A stretch of DNA of 64,000 nucleotides, taken from NCBI RefSeq assembly GCF_004152935.1, contig NZ_SETE01000002.1, positions 124,001 through 188,000 of the forward strand, given 5' to 3'. Positions 9,779-18,727 of this stretch are shown piece after piece; the first letter of the stretch is position 1, and the number at the start of each line of letters is the position of its first letter. The notes under the pieces are model-generated. The model was not told where the DNA came from. It ran no database searches and was given only the letters and a program-made list of their open reading frames with translations. The translations under genes were made by a program, and so were the position numbers. The DNA comes from Brumimicrobium glaciale. Its GTDB lineage: Bacteria > Bacteroidota > Bacteroidia > Flavobacteriales_D > Crocinitomicaceae.

Positions 9779-9818
9779 TTTGCAGTAAGGGCGATTTGCA
9801 AATCGACCCTACTGCAAA
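9779..9818. repeat. Extragenic palindrome, GGGCGATTTG type
   Basis: Arms 9779-9798 and 9799-9818 are complementary at 18 of 20 positions with almost no loop (core CGATTTG-CAAATCG). It starts 7 bases after the DUF4442 stop. It has the same placement (directly 3' of a gene) as the 8221 palindrome but a different sequence family. Confidence 0.75.
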
Positions 9819-9862
9819 CAATCCCCAAACATTTCCTATTTTCGCAACAAATTACAAGAATC

Positions 9863-10678
9863 ATGATTAAATTTCAAGGAACAGCCGACTACATAGCTTC
9901 ACACGATTTGTCAGTAGCTGTAAATGCTGCAATTACATTAGAAAAGCCATTATTGATTAAAGGAGAACCAGGAACGGGGAAAACTTTATTGGCGCACGAG
10001 ATTGCTAAAGCATTGGATAAGCCACTTTATACTTGGCACATTAAATCTACCACAACTGCTCAACAAGGTCTTTACGAGTACGATGCAGTCTCTCGTTTAC
10101 GTGATTCTCAATTGGGGAATGACAAAGTGGATAACATCGCTAATTACATCAACAAAGGGAAATTATGGCAAGCTTTTGAAGCAGATGAAAAGGTTGTTTT
10201 ATTGATTGATGAAATTGATAAAGCCGATATTGAATTTCCAAACGACTTATTGCTCGAACTCGATAAAATGCAGTTCTTCTGTTATGAAACGGGAGAAGAA
10301 GTTATCGCCAAGCACCGACCAATAATTATTATCACTTCCAATAATGAAAAGGAGTTACCGGATGCTTTCTTGCGTCGATGCTTCTTCCACTACATTTCTT
10401 TTCCTGACCGTGAAACGCTGAAAGAAATTGTAGCGGTTCATTATCCTGATTTAGAAGAACAATTGGTTGAAAGCGCGATGAAATTGTTTTATGAAATCCG
10501 AAATCAACGCAACATCAAGAAAAAACCTTCTACAAGTGAATTAATCGATTGGATTAAGCTTTTATTGGTTGGAAAAATCAATGCACAAGAGCTAGATGAT
10601 GTTATGGAAGGAAAAAGTGCAACTCCATTTTTAGGTGCTTTGCTAAAGAATGAGCACGACAAAGCCATGATTCGCTAA
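9863..10678 (+). CDS. MoxR-type AAA+ ATPase
   Basis: A 271-residue AAA+ ATPase. Walker A is GEPGTGKT (34-41), Walker B VVLLIDEID (111-119), followed by a sensor-1 segment IIIITSNNEKELPDAF and the arginine pair LRRCFFHY. MoxR ATPases act as chaperones that mature or insert cofactors into partner complexes, usually with a VWA-domain protein encoded next door. The next gene is a CoxE-like VWA protein 12 bases downstream on the same strand, so this is the standard ATPase/VWA pair. The client is not evident from the neighbourhood. Confidence 0.88.
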   Translation: MIKFQGTADYIASHDLSVAVNAAITLEKPLLIKGEPGTGKTLLAHEIAKALDKPLYTWHIKSTTTAQQGLYEYDAVSRLRDSQLGNDKVDNIANYINKGKLWQAFEADEKVVLLIDEIDKADIEFPNDLLLELDKMQFFCYETGEEVIAKHRPIIIITSNNEKELPDAFLRRCFFHYISFPDRETLKEIVAVHYPDLEEQLVESAMKLFYEIRNQRNIKKKPSTSELIDWIKLLLVGKINAQELDDVMEGKSATPFLGALLKNEHDKAMIR

Positions 10679-10690
10679 AACCCAAAGACT

Positions 10691-11878
10691 ATGTTTTTAG
10701 ACTTTTTCTTATTGCTTAAGGCAAAAGGTATTCCTGTTACTTTACGTGAATATTTGGATTTATTGGCTGCTTTAGATGCTAACGTTGCTGAATATAATGT
10801 GGATGATTTCTATTTTCTTTCTAGAACAGTTTTGGTGAAAAATGAAGAACATTTAGATTTGTACGATCAAATATTCGGTGTTTATTTTAAAGGAATTGAA
10901 CAAATTCAATCGTCAGATATTTTAAACATTCCAGATGAATGGTTACGCAAGAATGGCGAACGTTTATTCTCTCGTGAAGAATTGGAAAAGATTAAAAGTC
11001 AAGGTGATTTAGAGAGTCTATTGGATAGAATGGCGGAGCTTCTAAAAGAACAAAAAGAGCGTCACCAAGGTGGAAATAAATGGATTGGAACTGGTGGAAC
11101 TTCTCCTTTCGGTGCTTACGGCTATAATCCTGAAGGTGTTCGTATTGGACAAGATAAAAGTAGACACAGAAAAGCAGTAAAAGTTTGGGATAAACGCAGC
11201 TTTAAAGACTTGAGTCAAGATGAGGAACTGGACACCCGAAACATGAAAATGGCGCTTCGTAAGTTGCGCATTTTAAGTCGTGAAGGAAGAACGGAAGAAA
11301 TTGATTTAGGCAAAACAATTAAAAGCACCGCCAAAAACAGTGGAATGTTAGAAATCGAAATGGTTCCTTCTAAAAAGAATGTGGTAAAAGTGCTACTACT
11401 CTTTGATATTGGTGGTTCCATGGATGATCACATTGCTTTGTGTTCACAATTATTCTCTGCCGCGAAGTATGAATTTAAGCATCTAGAATTTTTCTATTTT
11501 CACAACTGCCTTTACGAAAACGTGTGGAAACAAAATGAACGCCGTTGGGATGATAAAACACCCACAGAAACCATTTTCAACACATTTAATGAAGATTACC
11601 GTGTTGTTTTCGTTGGAGATGCCTCTATGTCGCCTTATGAGATCTTTTCACGCATGGGAAGTGTTGAACATTACAATGACGAAGCAGGTCAAGTTTGGTT
11701 GCAGCGAATGATAGCACAATTTCCCTATTTTGTTTGGCTGAATCCAGTCGCAAAATCTGAATGGAAATATACGGAGTCTATTGGTATGATTCAAAAGATT
11801 ATGAAAGACAGAATGTTTCCGTTGACGATTAAAGGGATTGAGGAAGCAGTGGATGTTTTGAAGAGGAAAAAAAAGTGA
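10691..11878 (+). CDS. CoxE-like VWA domain protein
   Basis: A 395-residue soluble protein matching the CoxE-type VWA family, the usual partner of MoxR ATPases. The N-terminal half is helical, with FLLLKAKGIPVTLREYLDLL at about 4-23. A Gly-rich linker (GTGGTSPFGAYGYNPEG) follows, then the VWA domain. The metal-site motif reads DIGGSM at 239-244, so the usual D-x-S-x-S is D-x-G-x-S here: the first Ser is Gly. Other VWA landmarks (FVGDASMSPYEI) are intact, so it is probably functional or has weakened metal binding. It sits 12 bases after the ATPase gene and should form a two-gene operon with it. Confidence 0.8.
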   Translation: MFLDFFLLLKAKGIPVTLREYLDLLAALDANVAEYNVDDFYFLSRTVLVKNEEHLDLYDQIFGVYFKGIEQIQSSDILNIPDEWLRKNGERLFSREELEKIKSQGDLESLLDRMAELLKEQKERHQGGNKWIGTGGTSPFGAYGYNPEGVRIGQDKSRHRKAVKVWDKRSFKDLSQDEELDTRNMKMALRKLRILSREGRTEEIDLGKTIKSTAKNSGMLEIEMVPSKKNVVKVLLLFDIGGSMDDHIALCSQLFSAAKYEFKHLEFFYFHNCLYENVWKQNERRWDDKTPTETIFNTFNEDYRVVFVGDASMSPYEIFSRMGSVEHYNDEAGQVWLQRMIAQFPYFVWLNPVAKSEWKYTESIGMIQKIMKDRMFPLTIKGIEEAVDVLKRKKK

Positions 11879-12114
11879 CGCGGAGTTTTCGCAGAGGAGC
11901 TGAGTTCCGCAGAGCTGTTGGGACGCAGAGAGCACCTGCGGCATTTGGTATTTTTTCACAGAGATTCACGGAGGTTTTTTACAGAGGCCCACAGAGAAGG
12001 AAAAAGAAGGAATTCAATACCCAACCGTGTTAAACATTAATAATTAAACCTTAATAATTACTCTTTTTTCTTTCCGAACTTTGCGTGTCCTTTGCGCCCT
12101 CCGCGGTTAAAACA
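11879..12114. other. Intergenic spacer with degenerate simple repeats
   Basis: The first 120 bases are a low-complexity series of GCAGAG / CACAGAG words, and the end contains a CTTTGCGT...CTTTGCGCCC...CGCGG text that I recall as a common intergenic repeat in Bacteroidota. No gene or terminator is clear. Confidence 0.4.
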
Positions 12115-14199
12115 TTAATAAGCTCCCGAATATCTACGTATTACCCACTCCGTGGTAAACAACGCCACAATAACCAACATCAGCCAAACATAATCAATTA
12201 ACTTGTGGTAAGTGCTCGACTCATAAGCCACTGGAACGATGTCTTCTCGTTGATTAATATCATCTAAAATCGCTTGGTAATCGGCTAACATTGCAAATTT
12301 TCCTTGACCATTTTCCGCCATTTGTTTTAACAATTGGTGATTGGCTTTCGTGGTTTGTTTTTCTAATGCCAAATCCTTCACGCCAAATGTTCCCTCTTTG
12401 GCGAATGTTGATCCATTGTATGTCGTTGAAGCTTTCCAAGAATACCTTCCAGCGGATAATTGACCTAAATCTAAGCTGTATTCTTTGTCTAATGGCAGAA
12501 ACGAGTATTCAAATTTTTCTCCGTTGGGTTTACTTAATTCTAAATCGATTGTTGGATCAGTAATCGCTTCATAACTTTCATTGTAAAACGATGCTTTGAT
12601 GATCAAATCTTCTGTACTGCTCACCAATGAAGGCAATTGAATTCTTAATCTTGATGTATTTTCTTTTAGAATCAGGTATTGAACCGTTTTGTGAACGATT
12701 TCATTGAAATGTTCTTGATTTTGATTGGTTTGATAATCTGCTAATCTCCAACTCCAAAGTCCACTTCCATAAGTAACTGCAAACTTTTTGTCTTGCTTTC
12801 CTCCAAAAAAGAACAAAGGATCTGATTTCTTTATCGCTCCTAATCTTTGAAATGCAAGAATTGAAGCGGTGTTCGCATAATTTACATTGCCATAATGTGC
12901 ATTCAACGGAGGAAAATTATCCATCATTTTTCTCGTTTCTGGAGATAATTTGAATAAACTGAAGCCTTGATTGTAAGCTGCGCCAAAATTATCAGCTGAG
13001 CCTGTTGTGTTAATATTTGCAGACAATTGAAGTTTGCCTATATCAAGTCGAGAGGTTTGGGTTGTAATAATGTACCAAGCCGGAATTTGCTCCGCTGTAA
13101 TTTGGTCAAATGCTTTTTGATTTTTTGAAACTCCAGGATTATGCCAAATAATTAAATCAAAAGGAGAATAATCTGTAGGTAATTCATTCGCTGTAACAGT
13201 TTTTACTTCTAAGTTGTTTTCAGTAATCAATGCACTTTTTATTGCTCCAACGTCCGGATTTAAAGCTTCTGCGATGATTAAGACATTGCTTCTGTCGTCT
13301 AAAACCTCAACATAAAACGTCTTTTCGTTATTATCAAGGTTAAATTCATTGGCTATTGAACTAATAGTTACAGTATATTCATGAACTCCAATTGATTTTG
13401 CATCTAAAAGAAAGTCTGCTTTTACTAAACTGTATTCACTTTCTTGGTGTTTAAGCGACTTTGAAGCAATTACTTTTCCATCTTCTTTTAGTTGTAATTC
13501 AAAAGATGTAGATGGAGTTTTATTTCCTTCGATACTTATTTCAACTGGAAATTTATTGTCTAAAAATGCAATTTCATTGGCAACTATACCTTTTACAAGA
13601 TGATCAACTTTTTGAATTGTGTCTCCTACACTTAATGTATAAACTGGAGTCTTCTTAAATTTCTCTGCAACTAAAAGTGGTGTTGAACCAGCGTTAAAAT
13701 TCCCATCTGAAAGTAAAACAATTGCTCCTATATTTCTACCGTAGTAATTATCATAAGCTTTATTAAGGACATTACTTAGATTCGTTTCCGAATTATTAAA
13801 AACCAATGAATCAACACTTTCTAAATCATTATATAAAGTAAATATTGAATGATTATAATCAGAATTAAAACTAGAATTAGCCGTATTTAAAAATGCTTTT
13901 GTTTGGTTTTTGACTTCTGCACTGTCAGAATAATTCAGCATTGATTCAGAATCATCAACTATCGTAATTATGAGTGGTTGATCGATTTCGCTATCCATTC
14001 CTTTAATCAGAATTCCCAATAAAAGAACCCCCAAAAGGAATAATCCTAAACTGCGCAAACTGATTAAAAGAAAACGTTTGAAGTTAGAAATCTCTTTAAC
14101 CCAAGATTTTTTTCTGTACAATAAAAGTGATAAAGCAACCGCCACAACTGCCCATGGGAGAAGCGTCCACATTGGTATGTCGCTAAATAATTCTGTCAT
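12115..14199 (-). CDS. VWA-domain membrane protein
   Basis: A 694-residue protein with two N-terminal membrane segments (about 11-28 and 43-65), a VWA domain with intact MIDAS D82-x-S84-x-S86 (DDSES) and VLLSDGNFNAG, a long periplasmic part made of beta-rich repeats, and a final membrane helix (YVWLMLVIVALFTTEWVI, about 665-685) followed by a short basic tail. The layout resembles the BatA/BatB-like aerotolerance and related large VWA membrane proteins of Bacteroidota; a glutamine-amidotransferase-like segment often occurs in the middle of such proteins and LIIWHNPGVS may mark it. Function is unknown. Its start is 8 bases past the upstream dehydrogenase stop, so they are probably co-transcribed. 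Confidence 0.65.
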   Translation of the reverse strand: MTELFSDIPMWTLLPWAVVAVALSLLLYRKKSWVKEISNFKRFLLISLRSLGLFLLGVLLLGILIKGMDSEIDQPLIITIVDDSESMLNYSDSAEVKNQTKAFLNTANSSFNSDYNHSIFTLYNDLESVDSLVFNNSETNLSNVLNKAYDNYYGRNIGAIVLLSDGNFNAGSTPLLVAEKFKKTPVYTLSVGDTIQKVDHLVKGIVANEIAFLDNKFPVEISIEGNKTPSTSFELQLKEDGKVIASKSLKHQESEYSLVKADFLLDAKSIGVHEYTVTISSIANEFNLDNNEKTFYVEVLDDRSNVLIIAEALNPDVGAIKSALITENNLEVKTVTANELPTDYSPFDLIIWHNPGVSKNQKAFDQITAEQIPAWYIITTQTSRLDIGKLQLSANINTTGSADNFGAAYNQGFSLFKLSPETRKMMDNFPPLNAHYGNVNYANTASILAFQRLGAIKKSDPLFFFGGKQDKKFAVTYGSGLWSWRLADYQTNQNQEHFNEIVHKTVQYLILKENTSRLRIQLPSLVSSTEDLIIKASFYNESYEAITDPTIDLELSKPNGEKFEYSFLPLDKEYSLDLGQLSAGRYSWKASTTYNGSTFAKEGTFGVKDLALEKQTTKANHQLLKQMAENGQGKFAMLADYQAILDDINQREDIVPVAYESSTYHKLIDYVWLMLVIVALFTTEWVIRRYSGAY

Positions 14200-14207
14200 T
14201 TTATAGA

Positions 14208-15437
14208 TTAATGCTGGCTTACTTCTTTACCAGCCAAATAAGCTGACAAATACTTAAAATCGTAGGTTAACTTTCCATCTTTTGATGTTTGAGAACCTCT
14301 TTCAATAATACTGTGTGGATCTTCACCAAAAAGAGCTGGAAAAACACCTTTTATCAACTCATTACCAAAGTCTTTTGAAGCATCTTTAGGTAATTCACAA
14401 GGCAAATTATCAACCGCCATTACAGCAATTGCATTTTGATTTTCGAAATCAACTTCTTCTTCTGTCTCAGGATCATATCCATAAATAGGGTCTGCAATTG
14501 TGCTTGGACGAATTGTAGAAGCAACTGGGCCATCAATATCGCATGAAATGTCTGCAATCACAGAAACACGAATGTCTTTACTTTTGAGGTCTTCACGGGT
14601 TACTAAAAACGGTGAGCTGTTTTCCCAATAATGACAAGCAATGTATAAATCTGCTTCTTTTAAATAACGCGGGAATGTTGAGTGATGACCAGAACCATCT
14701 TCGAAATAAACATCTCTGTCAAATTCTTTTCCGTCATTTCGTGCAACATAATCTGCTGTTCCCAAATGCGTAAAAACGGGTTCATCAAAAGAGTCTTCCA
14801 AAAACTCTTCCGGCGTAACTTCTGATATCGGTAATTTATTGATCACTTCTAAAGCGCCATGTCCTACTCTACCAAATCCTGTAATGACTATTTTAGTGTC
14901 CTTTAGTAATTTAACTTTTAATAATTCACTTTCCATTTCTTTACGATCTGCGCACTGATGAGCAGGTTTTAAGTTGTAAAGTGAATGTTTAAGTCCGTAT
15001 GTTCTAAAACCGTTATAACAACCAACAATTCCAGCATAACGACCAAATCCAATAATTCTTTTATCGGTTTTGTCGGTTAATACTTCGTAATCTGTTAATT
15101 GAATTCTTTTATCAATAATCGCCCTTAATAAATCTCTGTTGTAAGGTTGCTCCTTAAATGTATGAGAAAAGAAGAAGAACTGTTTGTTGGGAATTAAGTC
15201 TTCGATATTGACTTCTTTAACGCCCATTATGATATCACAATCTTCCAAAGAGTCTACAAGTGGAACGCCCAAATCAGAATATTCGCTGTCTTTAAAAGCC
15301 CTTACAGAACTTCTTTGTACAACTAATTCAACATTTGGATACTCTTCCATAACGCGAAGACACTGTTCTGGAGATAGAGGGACACGTGCGTCTGATGGAA
15401 CTTTCCCCTCTTTTATGATACCAATTTTTGTTGTCAT
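14208..15437 (-). CDS. NAD(P)-dependent oxidoreductase, alanine/saccharopine dehydrogenase-like
   Basis: A 409-residue two-domain dehydrogenase. The N-terminus (KIGIIKEGKVPSDARVPLSP) is the catalytic domain signature shared by alanine dehydrogenase, the transhydrogenase alpha subunit and lysine-forming saccharopine dehydrogenase. The Rossmann nucleotide loop is GFGRVGHG near residue 186, and DISCDIDGPVASTIRPSTIADPIYGYDP is typical of the saccharopine dehydrogenase branch. The fold and cofactor are secure, whereas the substrate is not: a lysine, saccharopine or amino-acid substrate is an inference from family. It is the first gene of a two-gene unit with the downstream VWA protein. Confidence 0.7.
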   Translation of the reverse strand: MTTKIGIIKEGKVPSDARVPLSPEQCLRVMEEYPNVELVVQRSSVRAFKDSEYSDLGVPLVDSLEDCDIIMGVKEVNIEDLIPNKQFFFFSHTFKEQPYNRDLLRAIIDKRIQLTDYEVLTDKTDKRIIGFGRYAGIVGCYNGFRTYGLKHSLYNLKPAHQCADRKEMESELLKVKLLKDTKIVITGFGRVGHGALEVINKLPISEVTPEEFLEDSFDEPVFTHLGTADYVARNDGKEFDRDVYFEDGSGHHSTFPRYLKEADLYIACHYWENSSPFLVTREDLKSKDIRVSVIADISCDIDGPVASTIRPSTIADPIYGYDPETEEEVDFENQNAIAVMAVDNLPCELPKDASKDFGNELIKGVFPALFGEDPHSIIERGSQTSKDGKLTYDFKYLSAYLAGKEVSQH

Positions 15438-15620
15438 TATAATGTGTTTTTACAAAAATAACAGAATAAAACGACTTTAGGATTTGGATTACATGAAAAC
15501 TATATGCTGTCTTTTCCGAATTGATAAAAGACTTTATATCTCTTTGTATATGAAGGCTGTATTCTGATTATTTAAACTAATTTTCAATACTATTCTTTTG
15601 GTAGGAGCTCTTAAATAAAA

Positions 15621-18038
15621 TTACTCATCCATTTCAGCCTCCTTAACCTTCTCGCGTAAGACTTTATCTTTTGTTGTTAAATTCCCAAATTTGTAAGACA
15701 ATGTCAGATATAATCGACGTGTTGTCCATTTGTAATCTGTTTTTTGTACTACATCTCCATCGTTTATTTCAAAGTAGAATCCCATTTGATCAAATATATC
15801 AGAAACCCGCACTCCTAAAACTAATTTCTTGTCCATTAAAGTACGCGTAAAGCCTACATCAATTCCTGGATTTCTTTGATAGAATCCTTGAACTGTGTAA
15901 CGTGGTGCAATGTATTGCGCATTCACTTGAATTGCGGTTGTGTTATCGAAGAATGAAAATGTTGAATTCAATTTTGCATCCCAACTAACGCCTTTGTTGC
16001 TCAGTTGTGTTCCTCCTACGTTTGCTGATATACGGCTTTCGTAAGCATTTACAGAAATCATATTTCTCCACCAACTAAAAGGTGAATATGTTCCGATTAA
16101 TTCTACTCCATAGTCATAGCTTTCGTCAACGTTTGCGAAAGTTGTTACACTTAGCCCACTTTCGTAAAACTGACGAATACGTTGAATTCTATCAACTGTT
16201 TCTTTAAAGTATAATGTGCTTGTTAAACTTACTTTCTTCCACATTTTCTCATATCCTAATTCATAAGAATTGATGTATTCTGGTCTGATTTCCGGATTTC
16301 CTCTCATTAAATTTAAAGGATCACTATAAGTTGGAAAAGGATTTAGTTCTCTTGATCCTGGACGGTTAATTCTGCGGCTATAACTAGCAAAAAGCTCTCC
16401 CTTATCTTTTCCTCCATAAACTACGTGCACTGATGGAAAAAAGCTGAAGTAATCGTTTTTGAAAGATTCATTTGTGGTGAGTAAACGAGGTTCTGTAAAC
16501 GCTTGTTCTAACCTCACTCCTGCTTGGTATTTCAATTTTTTAGTGACTTGGTGACCAAATATTCCATAGGCTGAAAATATGTCTTCGTTAAACTGAAGTT
16601 CATTATTTACGTTTGGATCTGGAATTACGCCACCCGTTAACGTGTCATAATATTCAAGAAAGTTGGATTCATTTTGTCTATTTACGATTGCTTGAAGTCC
16701 TGTCTCATACTTCATTTTATCGTTTATGTTCCTTACTAAATCTGCTGTTAAAGTAAATTTGCTGTTGTAATCTTCACGAATTTGATTCTGGAATCTGTAA
16801 TTATTTGCGGCTGGCGTTCCATCTGGATTAAAATAATATTCCTCAAACTCTCCTATCGAACTTTCATCTCCAATAGATTGCGTTGCTGCGAGTATTAAAT
16901 TTCCTTTTTTGTCATTAAAATCTAATTTATAATTGGCATTCAAATCTATTGAATTACGATTTCTTGGATCATAAACTTCACGGTCCCAATATTGATAAAG
17001 TTCGTCATTATAATACAACTCATTGGTTTGTTTTCCATTTCTAATTCTGTCTGTATAGGTTCCAGATGCAGAAATTCCGATTACTTGATTCTCTTTAATA
17101 AAGAAATCTGCACCAACTTTTCCAGTATGCGATTCTCTAAAGTCAGTTCCTAATCGTTTTTGATTTAAAAATTCAATTGTATCTCCAATTCTTGATGTTC
17201 TTTCATTAAAGTTATTTCTAAATCCTTCTCGGTAACGGTATGAATAATTCGTGTAGAAATTCATTTTTTCGTTTCTGATATTGAATCCAACTGATGCACT
17301 GTATAGGTTTTCACTTGCTGCTGATAATTGCACGTTGGTATTGATTCCACGCAATTTTTTCTTTTTCAAAACGATATTGATGATTCCAGCTGTTCCCTCA
17401 GGATTGTATTTTGCAGATGGATTGGTTACCAATTCTATGCGCTCTATTGCACTTGCTGGAATTCCGTCTAATGCTCCATCTCCACTCGATAATGCACTTT
17501 GTCGGCCATCGATTAGAATTGTTACGCTTCCACTACCTCTTAAGGAAACATTTCCATCATTGTCTACTTCAACGGATGGAATATTGTTTAAAACCTCGGT
17601 CAATCCACCGCCAACAGCAGTCATGTCTTCACTAACATTGTAAGTTCTTTTGTCAATACTTGACTCCATTAAAGAAGTTTCTCCTTTAATGACAACTTCT
17701 TCAAATTCTTGACTTTTTAAAGAAATCATGGTAATCGTTCCTAGGTTTTCTTTTTGATTTGGCTTCGTTATATTGATGCCTTTAAGAGTCAAATCTTCAA
17801 ATCCAAAAAAGGACAGAATTGCATAATAATTTCCTTGAGGTACATCGCTCATCGCTATTTTACCTGATGCAGCGGAATATTCACCTGACACAACTGATGA
17901 GTCTTTTGGTGAGAACAAACGAAAGTTTGCATATTCGATGGGATCATTATTTTCATCCATAACCCGCAAGGAAATTTGCCCTTGTGAAAATGTTGTAAAT
18001 CCAATAAGTACTAAAGATAAACTGAGTAAAATACGCAT
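15621..18038 (-). CDS. Outer-membrane receptor, CarboxypepD-regulatory/plug/beta-barrel family
   Basis: An 805-residue TonB-dependent-receptor-like protein. I place the start at 18038 (MRILLSLSLVLIGFTTFSQ), which gives a clean signal peptide; an upstream ATG at 18074 adds 12 residues and breaks it. After cleavage comes a carboxypeptidase-regulatory-like beta domain (QISLRVMDENNDPIEYANF), then a plug (about 115-220) with SLRGSGSVTILIDGR, and an outer-membrane barrel of the OMP_b-brl_3 type (KVSLTSTLYFKETVDRIQ, GVRLEQAFTEPR). It should import or bind an unknown ligand. It ends with a charged TKDKVLREKVKEAEMDE tail instead of the usual aromatic last strand. The neighbouring MarR gene, upstream on the same strand, may control it. 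Confidence 0.82.
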   Translation of the reverse strand: MRILLSLSLVLIGFTTFSQGQISLRVMDENNDPIEYANFRLFSPKDSSVVSGEYSAASGKIAMSDVPQGNYYAILSFFGFEDLTLKGINITKPNQKENLGTITMISLKSQEFEEVVIKGETSLMESSIDKRTYNVSEDMTAVGGGLTEVLNNIPSVEVDNDGNVSLRGSGSVTILIDGRQSALSSGDGALDGIPASAIERIELVTNPSAKYNPEGTAGIINIVLKKKKLRGINTNVQLSAASENLYSASVGFNIRNEKMNFYTNYSYRYREGFRNNFNERTSRIGDTIEFLNQKRLGTDFRESHTGKVGADFFIKENQVIGISASGTYTDRIRNGKQTNELYYNDELYQYWDREVYDPRNRNSIDLNANYKLDFNDKKGNLILAATQSIGDESSIGEFEEYYFNPDGTPAANNYRFQNQIREDYNSKFTLTADLVRNINDKMKYETGLQAIVNRQNESNFLEYYDTLTGGVIPDPNVNNELQFNEDIFSAYGIFGHQVTKKLKYQAGVRLEQAFTEPRLLTTNESFKNDYFSFFPSVHVVYGGKDKGELFASYSRRINRPGSRELNPFPTYSDPLNLMRGNPEIRPEYINSYELGYEKMWKKVSLTSTLYFKETVDRIQRIRQFYESGLSVTTFANVDESYDYGVELIGTYSPFSWWRNMISVNAYESRISANVGGTQLSNKGVSWDAKLNSTFSFFDNTTAIQVNAQYIAPRYTVQGFYQRNPGIDVGFTRTLMDKKLVLGVRVSDIFDQMGFYFEINDGDVVQKTDYKWTTRRLYLTLSYKFGNLTTKDKVLREKVKEAEMDE

Positions 18039-18140
18039 AGAAAAAAATTGAGCTACGAAATTATAAAATTGCATTCGGATTATTGTTTAAATTAACGTTA
18101 TAGTAACGTCTGTGTGAGAACAGATGAAATGAAGAGTTGT

Positions 18141-18587
18141 TTATTGTTCTCTAAACTTATTCAGTAAATGATTCAAAGTGTTTACTTCAACCTCGGTTAA
18201 ATTTTTATCGAAATAATTATCTTCAAATTGAACATCTAGTTGCGATAGGGTTTCAAGTCCTAGGTCAGTGATTTCAATATTCACTATTCTTCGGTCCTCA
18301 TTGCTTCGGGCTCTTTTCACAAAGTCTTTTATAATTAACTTATCAATTAATCGCGTTGTATTAGGTGATTTTTCAACCATTCTATTTTTAACAGTCTTAA
18401 TACTGAGTTCTGTTTTTGCTCCACGCAGAATTCTTAAAATATTGAATTGTGCTAATGTTAAATCAAAAGCTTCTAACTGATTGTTGTAATAAACCCCAAT
18501 GTAATTAGATGTATATCTAATATTGATAATTGCTTTGTGGTGTTCATCTTTAAAATTAGCGGTTATAATCTCCTCAATTTTCTTCAT
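18141..18587 (-). CDS. MarR family transcriptional regulator
   Basis: A 148-residue winged-helix repressor. The order is a helical dimer arm (to about 40), LTLAQFNILRIL, the recognition helix region SPNTTRLIDKLIIKDFVKR, and the wing with the conserved R-x-N-E-D-R-R pattern (RARSNEDRRIVNIEITDLG), then the second dimer helix. The start at 18587 (MKKIEEII) is chosen because a perfect promoter (-33 TTG, 19-base spacer, -7 TATATTTG) sits 6 bases before it, making the mRNA leaderless or nearly so. MarR proteins generally sense small ligands and repress neighbouring genes. Candidates are the adjacent outer-membrane receptor downstream or the divergent histidine kinase. Confidence 0.85.
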   Translation of the reverse strand: MKKIEEIITANFKDEHHKAIINIRYTSNYIGVYYNNQLEAFDLTLAQFNILRILRGAKTELSIKTVKNRMVEKSPNTTRLIDKLIIKDFVKRARSNEDRRIVNIEITDLGLETLSQLDVQFEDNYFDKNLTEVEVNTLNHLLNKFREQ

Positions 18588-18593
18588 ATTCTG

Positions 18594-18623
18594 CAAATAT
18601 AAATACCTTGGTAACATATTCAA
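18594..18623 (-). promoter_or_regulatory. Promoter of the MarR gene
   Basis: On the minus strand TTG, 19 bases, then TATATTTG, an exact match to TTG-N17-23-TAnnTTTG. The -7 box is 18594-18601 and ends 6 bases before the ATG at 18587, so transcription should begin at or within a few bases of the start codon. Confidence 0.7.
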
Positions 18624-18727
18624 AATTAAATGCTTTTATTGAATCATTCTAAATTAGAGTTTTATGAATTGAGATTTTAATTAAAAGTTAAACACGACTT
18701 CTAAAAATTAATAATTAGTTTTAAAAA

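Noticed and set aside
11879-12114. Possible small gene in the GCAGAG-rich spacer
   Set aside because: Low-complexity repeats only; frames on both strands have no coding character.
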